64,000 nucleotides of DNA, from contig CAWKFA010000015.1 in assembly GCA_963848825.1 (NCBI GenBank), positions 1,302,001-1,366,000 of the forward strand. The letters are read 5' to 3'. The notes beneath the pieces were generated by a model. The model ran no database searches. It had not been told where the DNA came from and saw only the letters and a list, made by a program, of their open reading frames with translations. The stretch is from CAVVSQ01 sp963848825 (GTDB lineage Bacteria; Planctomycetota; Planctomycetia; Gemmatales; Gemmataceae). This document shows, piece after piece, positions 1 through 9,334 of this stretch (position 1 is its first letter; every line of letters begins with the position of its first letter). Both the position numbers and the translations under genes were made by a program.

Positions 1-2
1 GT

Positions 3-323
3 TCCGGCGTGAGCGCCTCGGCTACACTAAAATGGACAGTGAGCCCGCCAATCGTGAATTTGTACAGTCCTGGTAATCAAATGAGCCAGACGGGCGATGG
101 GATCAACCTTGGACTTTCGTGGTCGAATACCGACAACTACGCGGTAACCTTCAGCATAAGCGGGCTGCCGGCGGGACTGACGATCGACCCCGGCTCAGGC
201 TTGATCAGCGGCACGATTGCCACCAATGCCGCGAGTGATGCACCCTATGTGGTGACAATAACAGCCCTTGATCCGAGTTCCGGGGTAAGCTCAACCGTGA
301 CTATTAACTGGACCGTTTGCTGA
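3..323 (+). CDS. C-terminal end of a large Ig-like (He_PIG/cadherin-type) surface protein, 5' partial
   Basis: The frame is open from the left edge of the window, so the gene begins upstream; a GTG at 9 exists but no start is needed here. The visible ~106 residues are the end of one beta-sandwich repeat (SATLKWTVSPP) and one full repeat with the putative-Ig signature GLPAGLTIDPGSGLISGT followed by YVVTITALDPSSG and a final TINWTV. Such repeats occur in very large secreted or cell-surface proteins and probably mediate adhesion; they have no catalytic residues. It ends 9 bp before the convergent M16 gene's stop, with no hairpin between. The domain type is clear; the role of the whole protein cannot be judged from this fragment. 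Confidence 0.75.
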   Translation, partial: SGVSASATLKWTVSPPIVNLYSPGNQMSQTGDGINLGLSWSNTDNYAVTFSISGLPAGLTIDPGSGLISGTIATNAASDAPYVVTITALDPSSGVSSTVTINWTVC

Positions 324-331
324 GAACGCTG

Positions 332-1588
332 TTATTTCTTGCCGTTGGCCTTCGAGGCACGAAGTTTTCGCAGAGGCCCCAATGCCAGGATGGCCTGTTC
401 TTCAAAGGGGAAGCGATCGATAACCTGGCCGATTTTTTTCAAATCCACCGCTTCGAACGCTTTCAATTCATCATCAACGCTTCGATATTTACCGAGGTAG
501 GTCCAGGACATGCCGATGGCCTGCATGCGACCCATGGGCCGTTCGCCGGCGCGGACGACGCGTGACAACACCTTACTCTTGGCCTGGGCCAACTCGCTTT
601 CGCTGATGCCGTCCCGTTGTACCTGACGGAAAATTCCCTGGATGATTGCCAGGTCTTTTTGCGTTTGTTCCGGTTCACAACTGAATGACGTGAAGAAGGA
701 GCCGGCCCCTTCGTAATCGTGGTAACTGACATCGGCGGATTCCGCCAGTCCCGGATCGACCAAAGCCCAATAGAGACGGCTGCCGGTGTCGTCGCCAAGC
801 ACCATGGCCAACGTGTCGGCAGCATGCCGCAAGGGAGAATTGGCCGCCGGGCCGGGAATGATCATGACGACATGTTCCTGGGTCACCTTTTCTTTTTTAA
901 CGATTTCAAGGGCCGGATGCGCCACGGCGGGACGGACTCCCTGACGCGGCGCACGGCCTGTGTTCCATTCGCCGCAGCTTTTTTCGAGCAGCTTGACGAG
1001 CTCGGGAAAGGAAAAATTGCCCGCGGCGGCGACGGTAACGTTGGCGGCGACATAGCGCTTGTCGAAATAGGCTTGCATCTGATCGCGTGTCAATGCGGTG
1101 ATACTGGCCGGAGTGCCCAGCACGCTGTTGCCCAGGGGATGTTCGCGGAAAAAGGTCTTTTTGGCATGGTCATAGGCGGACCACATGGGCTGGTCCTCAT
1201 ACATGCCGATTTCCTCGATGATGACGTTCTTTTCCATGTCGAAATCATCGCCGCGCAAGCTGGGCCGCAGAATATCGGCCAGAATGTCGACGGCCTGGGG
1301 CATATACTCGGGAAGAATCGAAGCGTAAAAAACGGTGTTTTCCTCGCTGGTGAAGGCATTGTAGTTGGCGCCGATGCGATCGAAGTCCATGTTGACTTCC
1401 AGGGCCGTGCGCCGCGGTGTCCCCTTGAAAACCATATGTTCGAGGAAGTGCGAGACACCCGCGACCTCCGGCTTTTCGTCGCGGGACCCGGTTCGGACGA
1501 AGAAACCCAGCGCCATCGAACGGGCGGAGGGGCTAACCTCGGCGATAATCTGTAGCCCGTTGGCAAGGGTATGTTGCTGAAAGGACAT
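332..1588 (-). CDS. M16 family zinc peptidase, catalytic subunit (418 aa)
   Basis: A processing-peptidase-like metalloprotease. The inverted zinc motif HxxEH is intact (H47-F-L-E50-H51), and the third ligand is expected in NVIIEEI near E125/E126. The C-terminal M16 half keeps the conserved R-L-Y segment (DDTGSRLYWALVD) that helps position substrate. Length fits a single-unit M16B enzyme, which works as a dimer. No signal peptide is seen, so it is probably cytoplasmic. It starts 2 bp after the stop of the upstream M16 gene, which lacks the zinc motif, so the two are almost certainly translated together as a heterodimer. Substrate unknown; relatives degrade or trim peptides. Confidence 0.92.
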   Translation of the reverse strand: MSFQQHTLANGLQIIAEVSPSARSMALGFFVRTGSRDEKPEVAGVSHFLEHMVFKGTPRRTALEVNMDFDRIGANYNAFTSEENTVFYASILPEYMPQAVDILADILRPSLRGDDFDMEKNVIIEEIGMYEDQPMWSAYDHAKKTFFREHPLGNSVLGTPASITALTRDQMQAYFDKRYVAANVTVAAAGNFSFPELVKLLEKSCGEWNTGRAPRQGVRPAVAHPALEIVKKEKVTQEHVVMIIPGPAANSPLRHAADTLAMVLGDDTGSRLYWALVDPGLAESADVSYHDYEGAGSFFTSFSCEPEQTQKDLAIIQGIFRQVQRDGISESELAQAKSKVLSRVVRAGERPMGRMQAIGMSWTYLGKYRSVDDELKAFEAVDLKKIGQVIDRFPFEEQAILALGPLRKLRASKANGKK

Positions 1589-1590
1589 TG

Positions 1591-2874
1591 TTAACTCCGG
1601 GATTTAGCAGCGCGGCCAGCCGCAGGCGCGAGGGCCTGTTGCGGTCGAGCTTTGATGGCTTTGGGGCCAAGGGTGACAATGGTAAAGTCGGCGGGCGGGT
1701 TTTTACGCACGTGGTCAAGAATACTGCGCGGCGTCAGCGCATCGACCGCCGCCTGAATTTCTTCCATCGCGCGAACGCGCCCAAGATAATACCAGTCCGA
1801 GGCCAGCGCCCCGGCCCGCGCGGACGTCGATTCCTCTTGCATGATGATCGAGGACTTGAGCCCGGCACGCACGCGCTCGACTTCTTCGGCCGTGACTCCC
1901 TCCGTCAGGCGCTTGAGTTCGCCCAGCGTGACATCGAGAGTTTCCTGGGCGCGTTCGTTCGTCGTGCCGGCATAGCAAAGGATCGAGGCCCGATCCTTGA
2001 ACGTCTGATAACTGGCCCAGACGGAATAACACAGACCGCGTTTTTCCCGAACCTCCGTGAACAGGCGAGCGCCCATGCCGCCCGAGAGGACCTGCACGGC
2101 CCCTTGCGCGGCGTAATATTCAGGGTGGCCAAAGGGCACGCTGGGATAGGAAATCGCTATCTGTGTCTGGGTGGTGTCCTTGGCGATGTGCGCGCGGCCG
2201 GTCATCGTTTTGCTCAATTTCAGGCTACCTTCGTTGCCGCCTTGCCAATCACCAAAAAGAGCCTCGACCTGATCTTTGAGTTCGGACCATTCAATGTTCC
2301 CGGCCACCGACACGATCATTTTTTGCGGACCGAAGAGCTGCTCGTAATGCTTACGGATCTTGGCGGCGGTCAGGCTCTTGAGCCCCTTGATCGTGCCGCG
2401 TCGATCCTGACCGAGCGGATGAGGCCAGGTGCGCCGCCGAAGTTCCACCATCACTTTCTGTCGCGGCTCGTCTTCCAGGGAGAGAATGTCTTGCATTGCC
2501 AGGGCGCGGACAGCGTCGATCTCCTCCGCCGGCAAATGCGGACGACGAAGAATATCCGCGTAGATCGCCAACGCGGCGCCGATATTGCGAGCCAGGGTAG
2601 CGCCCCAAAACCGCATGTGCAACTGGCCCACGCTTTCATCACGGTCGAGGCCGATGTTGTCCAGCGCCATGCTGAGCTCGCGACTCGAGCGTTCCCCGGC
2701 TCCACGCGTTATCATGTCGCTCAGCACCGAGGCCATGCCCAGGCTTGCCGGAGGATCGTAGACGCAACCCGCCGGCACCAAGAAATTCAAGGCAGCCGAG
2801 CGAACATGATCCATGCGCTCGGCCAAGAGGGTCAAGCCATTGGGAAAGGTGTGCTGAAAAACTTGTTGGGGCAC
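1591..2874 (-). CDS. M16 family peptidase-like protein, non-catalytic partner subunit (427 aa)
   Basis: Same fold as the adjacent M16 gene but without the zinc site: where the partner has GVSHFLEHM this protein has GMASVLSDM (residues 46-54), replacing both His and the Glu. The C-terminal domain keeps the R-L-F segment (GMGARLFTEVREKRGL) that in M16 heterodimers contributes substrate-binding residues to the partner's active site. This matches the active/inactive split known from mitochondrial processing peptidase and bacterial M16 pairs. It is the first gene of a two-gene operon, 2 bp ahead of the active subunit. A structural/regulatory role is inferred from the missing ligands and the gene order. 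Confidence 0.9.
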   Translation of the reverse strand: MPQQVFQHTFPNGLTLLAERMDHVRSAALNFLVPAGCVYDPPASLGMASVLSDMITRGAGERSSRELSMALDNIGLDRDESVGQLHMRFWGATLARNIGAALAIYADILRRPHLPAEEIDAVRALAMQDILSLEDEPRQKVMVELRRRTWPHPLGQDRRGTIKGLKSLTAAKIRKHYEQLFGPQKMIVSVAGNIEWSELKDQVEALFGDWQGGNEGSLKLSKTMTGRAHIAKDTTQTQIAISYPSVPFGHPEYYAAQGAVQVLSGGMGARLFTEVREKRGLCYSVWASYQTFKDRASILCYAGTTNERAQETLDVTLGELKRLTEGVTAEEVERVRAGLKSSIIMQEESTSARAGALASDWYYLGRVRAMEEIQAAVDALTPRSILDHVRKNPPADFTIVTLGPKAIKARPQQALAPAAGRAAKSRS

Positions 2875-2901
2875 TTCAAAAGTTCTCCACTGCGGGGAAA
2901 G

Positions 2902-3498
2902 CTAAAAGACCAGGTCAAAATCCAGGTCCTGTAACGAAGCCGCCGGCTGCGCCACGGCCTTGTACAAGGTCTTGCGACAGCGAAAGCCAAGGCGACGATA
3001 AATCCGAATCGCGCTGTCATTGTGCGCTGTCACTTCCAGGTTAGCGGCGTGGGCGCCGCTTTTTTGGAAGCCATGCAAGGCTTTGATGAGGAGCGCCGTC
3101 CCCAAACCAAGGCCACGATGCGGCGCGGTCACACCCAGGTTCTGAATCGCCCCCACGCCGCTACGTTCGCGCACGCCCTGGACGGTGGCGCAGTAGCCGT
3201 CGGCGTTAGCAATCATCCAGGTGGCTTCCGGCTTGAAGCCCGGTTTCGCGGCAATTTCTTGCATCAGCCTGCGGCAGCCGTCACGGCTACTGAGGCTCAC
3301 GAAGACGATCGCGTCGATTTCTTCCAGAAAGCATTGGTATTTCACCTCGGCATGATGCTCCAGGAGGCGATCTTCCCAGGGAACCCAGCTATACCCCGAG
3401 GGCAAGCAGGGCACCGCGGGCAAAGCCGTTTGCAAATCAATCTCCATCCTGAATCGTTTGAAATAGGAAATATCGTGGCCAACGGCTTGTGCAATCAT
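2902..3498 (-). CDS. GNAT family N-acetyltransferase (198 aa)
   Basis: The C-terminal ~100 residues carry GNAT motif A: a beta-strand followed by the acetyl-CoA pyrophosphate loop R-G-L-G-L-G (sequence IQNLGVTAPHRGLGLG) and a helix, then motif B with NDSAIRIYRRLGF. The N-terminal ~90 residues are typical of GNATs that acetylate small molecules or protein N-termini, but nothing fixes the substrate. It lies 27 bp upstream of the M16 pair on the same strand and may be cotranscribed with it; no functional link is known. Confidence 0.85.
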   Translation of the reverse strand: MIAQAVGHDISYFKRFRMEIDLQTALPAVPCLPSGYSWVPWEDRLLEHHAEVKYQCFLEEIDAIVFVSLSSRDGCRRLMQEIAAKPGFKPEATWMIANADGYCATVQGVRERSGVGAIQNLGVTAPHRGLGLGTALLIKALHGFQKSGAHAANLEVTAHNDSAIRIYRRLGFRCRKTLYKAVAQPAASLQDLDFDLVF

Positions 3499-3742
3499 CT
3501 TTCACCTGCTGAAAGCATCGCGTGGTCAGGAATTAAATGATTCTAACAAGCCGCGCCACCCTGGTCAAAGGGTCACTGCGGCAAGCGCGGCAAGATAGCC
3601 GCGGGCCGCTAAAAACTCCGGGCAAGGCTCGGCGTGGGGCTGAGATAGCCGGGTGGCGCAAAGTCCCGCTGCGCCGTCGCCGTTGTCCCGGCGCCCGCCT
3701 AGAATTGTCAGCGAGCCGTACGCGTATTTCAGGAGATTATCC

Positions 3743-5697
3743 ATGTCCTCTCCCGCGCCAAATATCACGAGCGTCCTCAGGGAAACGCGGCAATTTCCGC
3801 CGCCCAAGGCTTTCGCGGAGAAGGCGGAAGTGAAGTCCCTCGCCGAATACGAGAAGCTGTGCCAGCGTGCCAATAATGACCCCGAAGGTTTTTGGGCGGA
3901 ACAGGCGGAGACGCTGACATGGTTCAAGAAGTGGGATAAGGTCCTCCAGTGGAATGAACCTTTCGCCAAGTGGTTTGTCGGGGGAAAACTAAATGCCAGC
4001 TACAATTGCCTGGACCGCCACCTGGCCGGCCCACGCAAGAACAAGGCGGCCATCATATGGGAAGGTGAAACGGGCGAAAGTCGCGTTTTGCGCTATCAAG
4101 ATCTACACAGGGAGGTTTGCAAGTTCGCCAATGTCCTGAAAGGGCAGGGGATCAAGGCCGGCGACCGTGTGACAATTTACATGCCCATGGTTCCAGAACT
4201 GGCCATTGCCATGCTGGCCTGCGCCGGATAGGCGCGACGCATTCCATCATTTTTGGCGGTTTCTCGGCCGAGGCGGTCGCCGATCGTAACAACGACGCCA
4301 AGGCGAGACTGGTAATAACCGCGGACGGCGGCTGGCGGCGTGGTAAGGTCGTGCCGCTCAAGCAAAATGTCGACGGAGCGCTCGACAAGTCGCCGACCGT
4401 GGAAAAATGCATCGTTTTTAATCGCTGCAATCAACAAGTTAACATGAAGGCGGGCCGGGATCTTTGGTGGCACGAACTCATGGCCACCGCCTCGGCCGAT
4501 TGCCCCGCGGAACCCCTCGACAGCGAGCACCCGCTCTACATTCTCTATACCTCCGGCTCGACGGGCAAACCCAAGGGGGTCCTGCACACTACGGCCGGCT
4601 ACCTTCTGGGTACGGCTTACACCCACCGTCTGGTCTTCGACCTCAAGGAAGATGACACCTACTGGTGCACCGCCGATATAGGCTGGGTTACCGGCCATAG
4701 TTACATCGTTTACGGCCCGCTGACCAACGGCGCCACGACGGTGATGTATGAAGGGGCACCGAATCATCCGCGCGAGGATCGCTTCTGGGAGATTATTGAA
4801 AAATACCGCGTCAACATTTTCTATACGGCCCCGACCGCTATTCGGGCTTTCACGAAATGGGGCGACGAATGGCCAAAAAAACACGATTTGTCCAGCCTGC
4901 GGCTGTTGGGTACCGTGGGTGAGCCGATCAACCCGGAAGCATGGATGTGGTATCACCAGATCATCGGTGGTGGGCGTTGTCCGATCGTCGATACCTGGTG
5001 GCAAACCGAGACGGGCATGATCATGATCGCGCCCTTGCCGGGTGCGATTCCGACCAAACCAGGCTCGGCAACCAGGCCGCTGCCGGGTGTCGTGGCGGCC
5101 ATCGTCGATCGTCAGGGCAGGCCTCTGCCTGCCAATCAGGGCGGCTTCCTGGTTATTCAAAAACCCTGGCCCGCGATGCTACGCACGATATACGGCGACG
5201 ATGAGCGCTACCAGCAGCAATACTGGTCCCAGGTGCCGCATGTCTATTTCACCGCCGACGGCGCTCGCCAGGATCAGGACGGCTACTTCTGGATCATGGG
5301 ACGTGTCGATGACGTTCTCAACGTCTCCGGCCATCGGCTCAGCACCATGGAAGTGGAAAGTGCACTGGTGCACCATGAAAAAGTCGCCGAGGCCGCTGTC
5401 GTCGGCAAGCCGGATGATATCAAGGGAGAAGGAATTTCCTGCTTTGTGACCTTGATTGGCGGCATCCAGGCGACGGACGAGCTGAAAAAAGAATTGCAGG
5501 CTCACGTCGTCAAGGAAATCGGCGCCCTGGCACGCCCGGATGAGATTCGCTTCACCGAAGCGTTACCCAAGACGCGTTCGGGAAAGATCATGCGCCGCCT
5601 GCTTCGCGATATTGCCAGCGGCAAACAAACCACCGGAGATACCACCACCCTCGAAGATTACTCGGTGATGGCCAAGCTTCGCGAGGAAGAAGAATAA
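3743..5697 (+). CDS. acs: acetyl-CoA synthetase (AMP-forming), interrupted by one frameshift near 4227
   Basis: Converts acetate, ATP and CoA to acetyl-CoA. Two overlapping frames together give ~651 residues, the normal Acs length. ATG at 3743 follows AGGAGA at 3731-3736, and the N-terminus FWAEQAETLTWFKKWDKVL is typical. The first frame ends IAMLACAG-stop at 4231; the second resumes RIGATHSIIFGGFSAEA. One additional C in the run at 4225-4228 would give the family sequence ACARIGATHS. Downstream motifs are all present: YTSGSTGKPKG (phosphate loop), DTWWQTETG (A5), GYFWIMGRVDD, and the acetylation/catalytic lysine region KTRSGKIMRR. With the gene otherwise perfect, I read the break as a sequencing/assembly error rather than decay. 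Monocistronic; the next gene starts 86 bp on. Confidence 0.93.
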
Positions 5698-5783
5698 GCA
5701 CGGATCTTCTTTCCGAATCTCCCCGCGCTTCGCTATTCTATTCTGAAAGATCGATATTTAACGCACCTTCAGGAGTCTCTGTC

Positions 5784-7823
5784 TTGAAAACAATTGTTTC
5801 AGCCCTGGCGCTTTTACTCGTTGGGGCGACGACTTTGTCGGCTCAGGAAAAGCTGCCCACCCTGCAAGTCGGCCCTCTCGTTACGGGCCTCAAAAACCCC
5901 GAATCGGTGGCCATCGGGCCCGACGGCCAGATCTATATCAGCTCGATCGGCGAGTTTGGCAAAGATGGCGATGGCGCCATCATGAAGGTGGTCGACGGTT
6001 CGGCTGTCCCCTTCGCGACTGGGCTCAATGATCCCAAGGGACTCACCTCCTGGGCCAAGTGGCTCTTCACGGCGGACAAAGACCGCATCTGGCAAATCGA
6101 CCTGAAGGGCAAGGCCAGCGTCTTCGTGCCGGCGACCGCATTCCCCACGCCGCCGCTGTTTCTCAATGACCTCGTCGCCGACGCCAAAGGCAATCTTTAT
6201 GTGAGTGATTCCGGCGACCTCAAAGGCAGCGGCGGAGCGATCTACAAAATAGATCGCAAGGGCAAGGTCAGCAAGATCACCAGTTCCAAAGACTCCTCTT
6301 TGCTTAAATTTCCCAACGGCCTGGCACTTGACAGTGAAACTCACCTGCTGACGATTGACTTCCTCTCCGGAGATTTGCTGCGCATCCGCCTCGACAATGG
6401 CGACGTCAGGAAAGTGGCGGAAGGTTTCGATGGCGGCGATGGCCTGGCTTATGATTTTTTCGGCCGGCTTTTTATCAGTAGTTGGAAGCACGGCACCGTT
6501 CATGTCATTCCTCGCCCCGGCGCCAAGGCCATCCTGGTGGCATCGGGTTTTCAATCGGCTGCTGATCTCTGCCTGGATCGTAGCGGCAAGTTTCTGCTGG
6601 TGCCCGACATGAAGGCAGGCACCGTGACCGCGGTGCGTGCTCAGGTGCCCGGGCAAGAAGTCGATGATACGCCGCTCGCGCTGGAAAGCGTGGTGGCATT
6701 CCCGGATTTGCAGTGGAGCGGCTGGAAGGGGGAGACCGCCAAGGGGCTGCCCAATCCGCTCAGGCCGCTCGTGCTTACCCATGCCGGCGATGGCAGCAAT
6801 CGCGTCTTTGTCGCCACCCAACAAGGCGTTATTCACGTTTTCCCCAACAATCAAAAAGCAACGGAAACCAAGGTTTTCCTCGATATTCAGCCCAAGGTGC
6901 TCTATCAGGACAAAGAAAACGAAACCGGCATGCTCGGCCTGGCATTTCCGACGGATTACAAGAAAACAGGCGAGTTTTACGTCTATTATTCGCTGAAAGC
7001 CGAGAAGCTGACCAACGTCCTGGCGCGATTTCGCGTCAGCAAGGATAATCCCGATCAGGCGGACCCCGCTTCCGAAGAGATTCTGCTCAAGTTTACGCGA
7101 CCGTTCTGGAACCACGATGGCGGCACCATTTGCTTCGGGCCGGATGGCTACCTGTATGTGGCGCTTGGCGACGGCGGTTCCGCCAACGACCCTTATGGCA
7201 ATGGCCAAAATCTCAAGCAGTTACTCGCCGGTGTGCTACGTCTGGACGTCAGCCATAAAGAGAATGGCCTTCTTTACGCCATTCCCAAGGACAATCCATT
7301 TGTCGGCAAGGGCGATGCCCGCCCGGAGAAGTGGGCTTATGGCCTGCGCAACATCTCGCGCATGTCGTTTGATCGCAAGACGGGCAAACTTTGGGCTGCC
7401 GACGTGGGCCAAAATCTGTTCGAGGAAATTAATATCCTCAAGGCCGGCGGCAATTATGGCTGGAACGTACGCGAAGGTCTGCATCCCTTTGGAAACAACG
7501 ATGGCGTCCGCGGTGAGGACATGATCGATCCCATCTGGGAATACAACCATGACATGGGTAAGTCGATCACTGGTGGCTTCGTCTACCGGGGCAAACGTCT
7601 TCCGGAACTGAATGGCGCCTACCTGTATGCCGACTATGTCACCACATTTATCCGCGCCCTGCGCTATGATGAAAAGCAGGGACGCGTCGTTTCCAACCGG
7701 CCAATTCGAGACCGCGGCTTGCCCGTCCTGTCGTTTGGTGAAGATGAAATGGGCGAGGTGTACTACCTGACCTATACGCCTACAGGCCGTGGCATCTATT
7801 GGTTCAACCGGACCAACCGTTAA
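5784..7823 (+). CDS. secreted two-propeller protein: SMP-30/NHL-like domain fused to glucose/sorbosone dehydrogenase-like (GSDH) domain (679 aa)
   Basis: TTG start at 5784 with AGGAG at 5771-5775, then a signal peptide (residues 1-20, cleavage after TTLSA). Residues ~25-300 form an SMP-30/NHL-type propeller (NPESVAIGPDGQIYISS, FPNGLALDSETHLLTID). Residues ~320-679 are a GSDH/PQQ-type propeller: RVFVATQQGVIHVF, NETGMLGLAFPTDY, WNHDGGTICFGPDGYLYVALGDGG, GLRNISRMSFDR, AADVGQNLFEEIN and NYGWNVREG. Related domains oxidise sugars with PQQ, but the acceptor and cofactor of this protein are unknown and no PQQ genes are present. Likely periplasmic. Domain assignment is firm, activity is inferred. Confidence 0.85.
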   Translation: MKTIVSALALLLVGATTLSAQEKLPTLQVGPLVTGLKNPESVAIGPDGQIYISSIGEFGKDGDGAIMKVVDGSAVPFATGLNDPKGLTSWAKWLFTADKDRIWQIDLKGKASVFVPATAFPTPPLFLNDLVADAKGNLYVSDSGDLKGSGGAIYKIDRKGKVSKITSSKDSSLLKFPNGLALDSETHLLTIDFLSGDLLRIRLDNGDVRKVAEGFDGGDGLAYDFFGRLFISSWKHGTVHVIPRPGAKAILVASGFQSAADLCLDRSGKFLLVPDMKAGTVTAVRAQVPGQEVDDTPLALESVVAFPDLQWSGWKGETAKGLPNPLRPLVLTHAGDGSNRVFVATQQGVIHVFPNNQKATETKVFLDIQPKVLYQDKENETGMLGLAFPTDYKKTGEFYVYYSLKAEKLTNVLARFRVSKDNPDQADPASEEILLKFTRPFWNHDGGTICFGPDGYLYVALGDGGSANDPYGNGQNLKQLLAGVLRLDVSHKENGLLYAIPKDNPFVGKGDARPEKWAYGLRNISRMSFDRKTGKLWAADVGQNLFEEINILKAGGNYGWNVREGLHPFGNNDGVRGEDMIDPIWEYNHDMGKSITGGFVYRGKRLPELNGAYLYADYVTTFIRALRYDEKQGRVVSNRPIRDRGLPVLSFGEDEMGEVYYLTYTPTGRGIYWFNRTNR

Positions 7824-7880
7824 ACAGCGGCTTGCGCCGGCTGGCCGCGATTGAGTTCGCGGCCAGCCGGCGTCGCTCCC

Positions 7881-8052
7881 CGTCCCCTGCCACCTTGCGC
7901 GGCAGGAACGTAAGGTCCATAGCTAGAAAAAACTCCGAACGGCCCCTCCTCGTCTCCTGCCACCTCGAGGTGCTACAGCTAAATTTCCCGGTGGCCGCCA
8001 TGGTCTAACCACAGACCCTCCGTTCCTGCCACGCAAGGCGGCAGGGGACGAA
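7881..8052. repeat. dispersed inverted pair of the same palindromic repeat that flanks the Y1-type gene at 33.7 kb
   Basis: Between two convergent genes lie a forward copy (hairpin 7886-7906, then GAACGTAAGGTCCATAGCTAG) and a reverse copy (hairpin 8025-8045), with a decayed copy near 7956 between them. The core CCTGCC-N9-GGCAGG and the asymmetric tail match the 33-35 kb arrays. The head-to-head arrangement resembles a BIME. Rest of the 7824-8082 gap: nothing else seen. Confidence 0.85.
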
Positions 8053-8082
8053 CTGTGGCCCTTGCGCGTGAACGCGGCTTAG

Positions 8083-9183
8083 TTAGCGTCGGCCGTGACC
8101 GCCGCCGCCGCTACGGCCATGGCTAACGGTGGCATGGGCGTGTGACGCGGCAGCCGCCGGTCTGCCGGCATGGACGGCAGTAGACGCGGCCACATGATGT
8201 TGAGTCGCCGCCGCGGTGAATCCAGCTCTGGCCGGAGCAACATTCACGCGGGCGGGGGCGGTGTGGATCGCGCTGGATACGACCGCTGAGTGGACTACTC
8301 TCGGCGTGGCCAACGAATTATTGACGACACGTGGCACACCAGCCCCGGCGACGATGCGCGTGCCCGTGTTGGCGGGACGCGTCAGAGCGAGCTGATTGAC
8401 GTGCTGCAAGTTCGCGTGGACGCCATTGAGCGGCATTACATGATTCGGGCGGTAGTACCAGCCGGCCGTGCGCCAGGGCGTGCCGTTAAACCAAACAGGC
8501 GCGAACAATAGGCCGCGATCGACAAGGGGATAGTCCCAGTAGCCGCTGTTGTACAGGTAACCGTTCGGGGTCCAGATGTAGCGCGGCTGCACCCAGGTTC
8601 TTCCCGCCCGCAGGGGGGCGTAAAAGCCTGGCCGCCAGATGAACGTATCGTTTTGATAAGCCCAGTAGCCTGGCACATAGCTGCTATTGTCGTCCGGCGG
8701 CGGCATGGATGGTCCAACTTCGAGGCTGGCCGGCGGCTGGGCGGCAAGTTGAATGTCACCTTGATTCTCTGGAGCCCAGTAGCCAGCGACCCAGCGCCAG
8801 CCGTCCGGAGTGTTTGTCCACTGGCCCGGGATAAAACGACGGCCTGGAGGAGCATTTCTGTAGGTGCCGCTCACCCAGACGAAGTCGTTTCTATTGGCGT
8901 CCCAAGCCCAATAGCCCGGTATCCACTGAGCGCTTTCGCTTCCAGGCTGTATGTCCGCCGGTTTTTCCGGAATGGGCGCCGGCGGCGCCTGGCCATATGC
9001 CGGCCCTGGTCCTGGATTTGGATCAAAGGGCTGGACAAACGACTCATGAAGTGGCCCACGCGGCTGCACCTCGATGCCGCCGTTGGGCGGAGGCTGGCCG
9101 CCCGTCTGCGCCGTGACCACGGCACAGGGACTGAGGGCCAAAATCGCCAGGCCGATGCCAACCAAACGTGTTCTTGTATTCAT
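8083..9183 (-). CDS. secreted WxxGxW-repeat protein with basic His/Ala-rich tail (366 aa)
   Basis: Signal peptide at residues 1-25 (cleavage near VTAQ), then a Pro-rich stretch. Residues ~85-245 hold repeated motifs of the W-x-x-G-x-W type: WIPGYWAWD, FIPGQWTNTPDGWRW, WVAGYWAPE, YVPGYWAYQ, WRPGFYAP, YNSGYWDYP. These short repeats are known from abundant planctomycete and proteobacterial exported proteins of unknown function. The last ~110 residues are low complexity, rich in Ala, Val, His and Arg, ending GRSGGGGHGRR. No catalytic motif. Surface or envelope location is inferred. Confidence 0.8.
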   Translation of the reverse strand: MNTRTRLVGIGLAILALSPCAVVTAQTGGQPPPNGGIEVQPRGPLHESFVQPFDPNPGPGPAYGQAPPAPIPEKPADIQPGSESAQWIPGYWAWDANRNDFVWVSGTYRNAPPGRRFIPGQWTNTPDGWRWVAGYWAPENQGDIQLAAQPPASLEVGPSMPPPDDNSSYVPGYWAYQNDTFIWRPGFYAPLRAGRTWVQPRYIWTPNGYLYNSGYWDYPLVDRGLLFAPVWFNGTPWRTAGWYYRPNHVMPLNGVHANLQHVNQLALTRPANTGTRIVAGAGVPRVVNNSLATPRVVHSAVVSSAIHTAPARVNVAPARAGFTAAATQHHVAASTAVHAGRPAAAASHAHATVSHGRSGGGGHGRR

Positions 9184-9334
9184 GACGGGCCTCGCAATCT
9201 GTTGACTATTAATATTTTATGAGGACAAGTGCCCGGACACGACAACTTTCTCATTAAAACAACGACAGTAAACGTATTACTTGCGCGGAACATGCCTTTG
9301 GGGCGGTGGAGAGGCTACGAAAATGGGTGAGACA

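Noticed and set aside
1588..2934. Long plus-strand frames opposite the M16 genes (719-1555, 1588-2934)
   Set aside because: Mirror frames of well-defined M16 proteins; no start context or domain.
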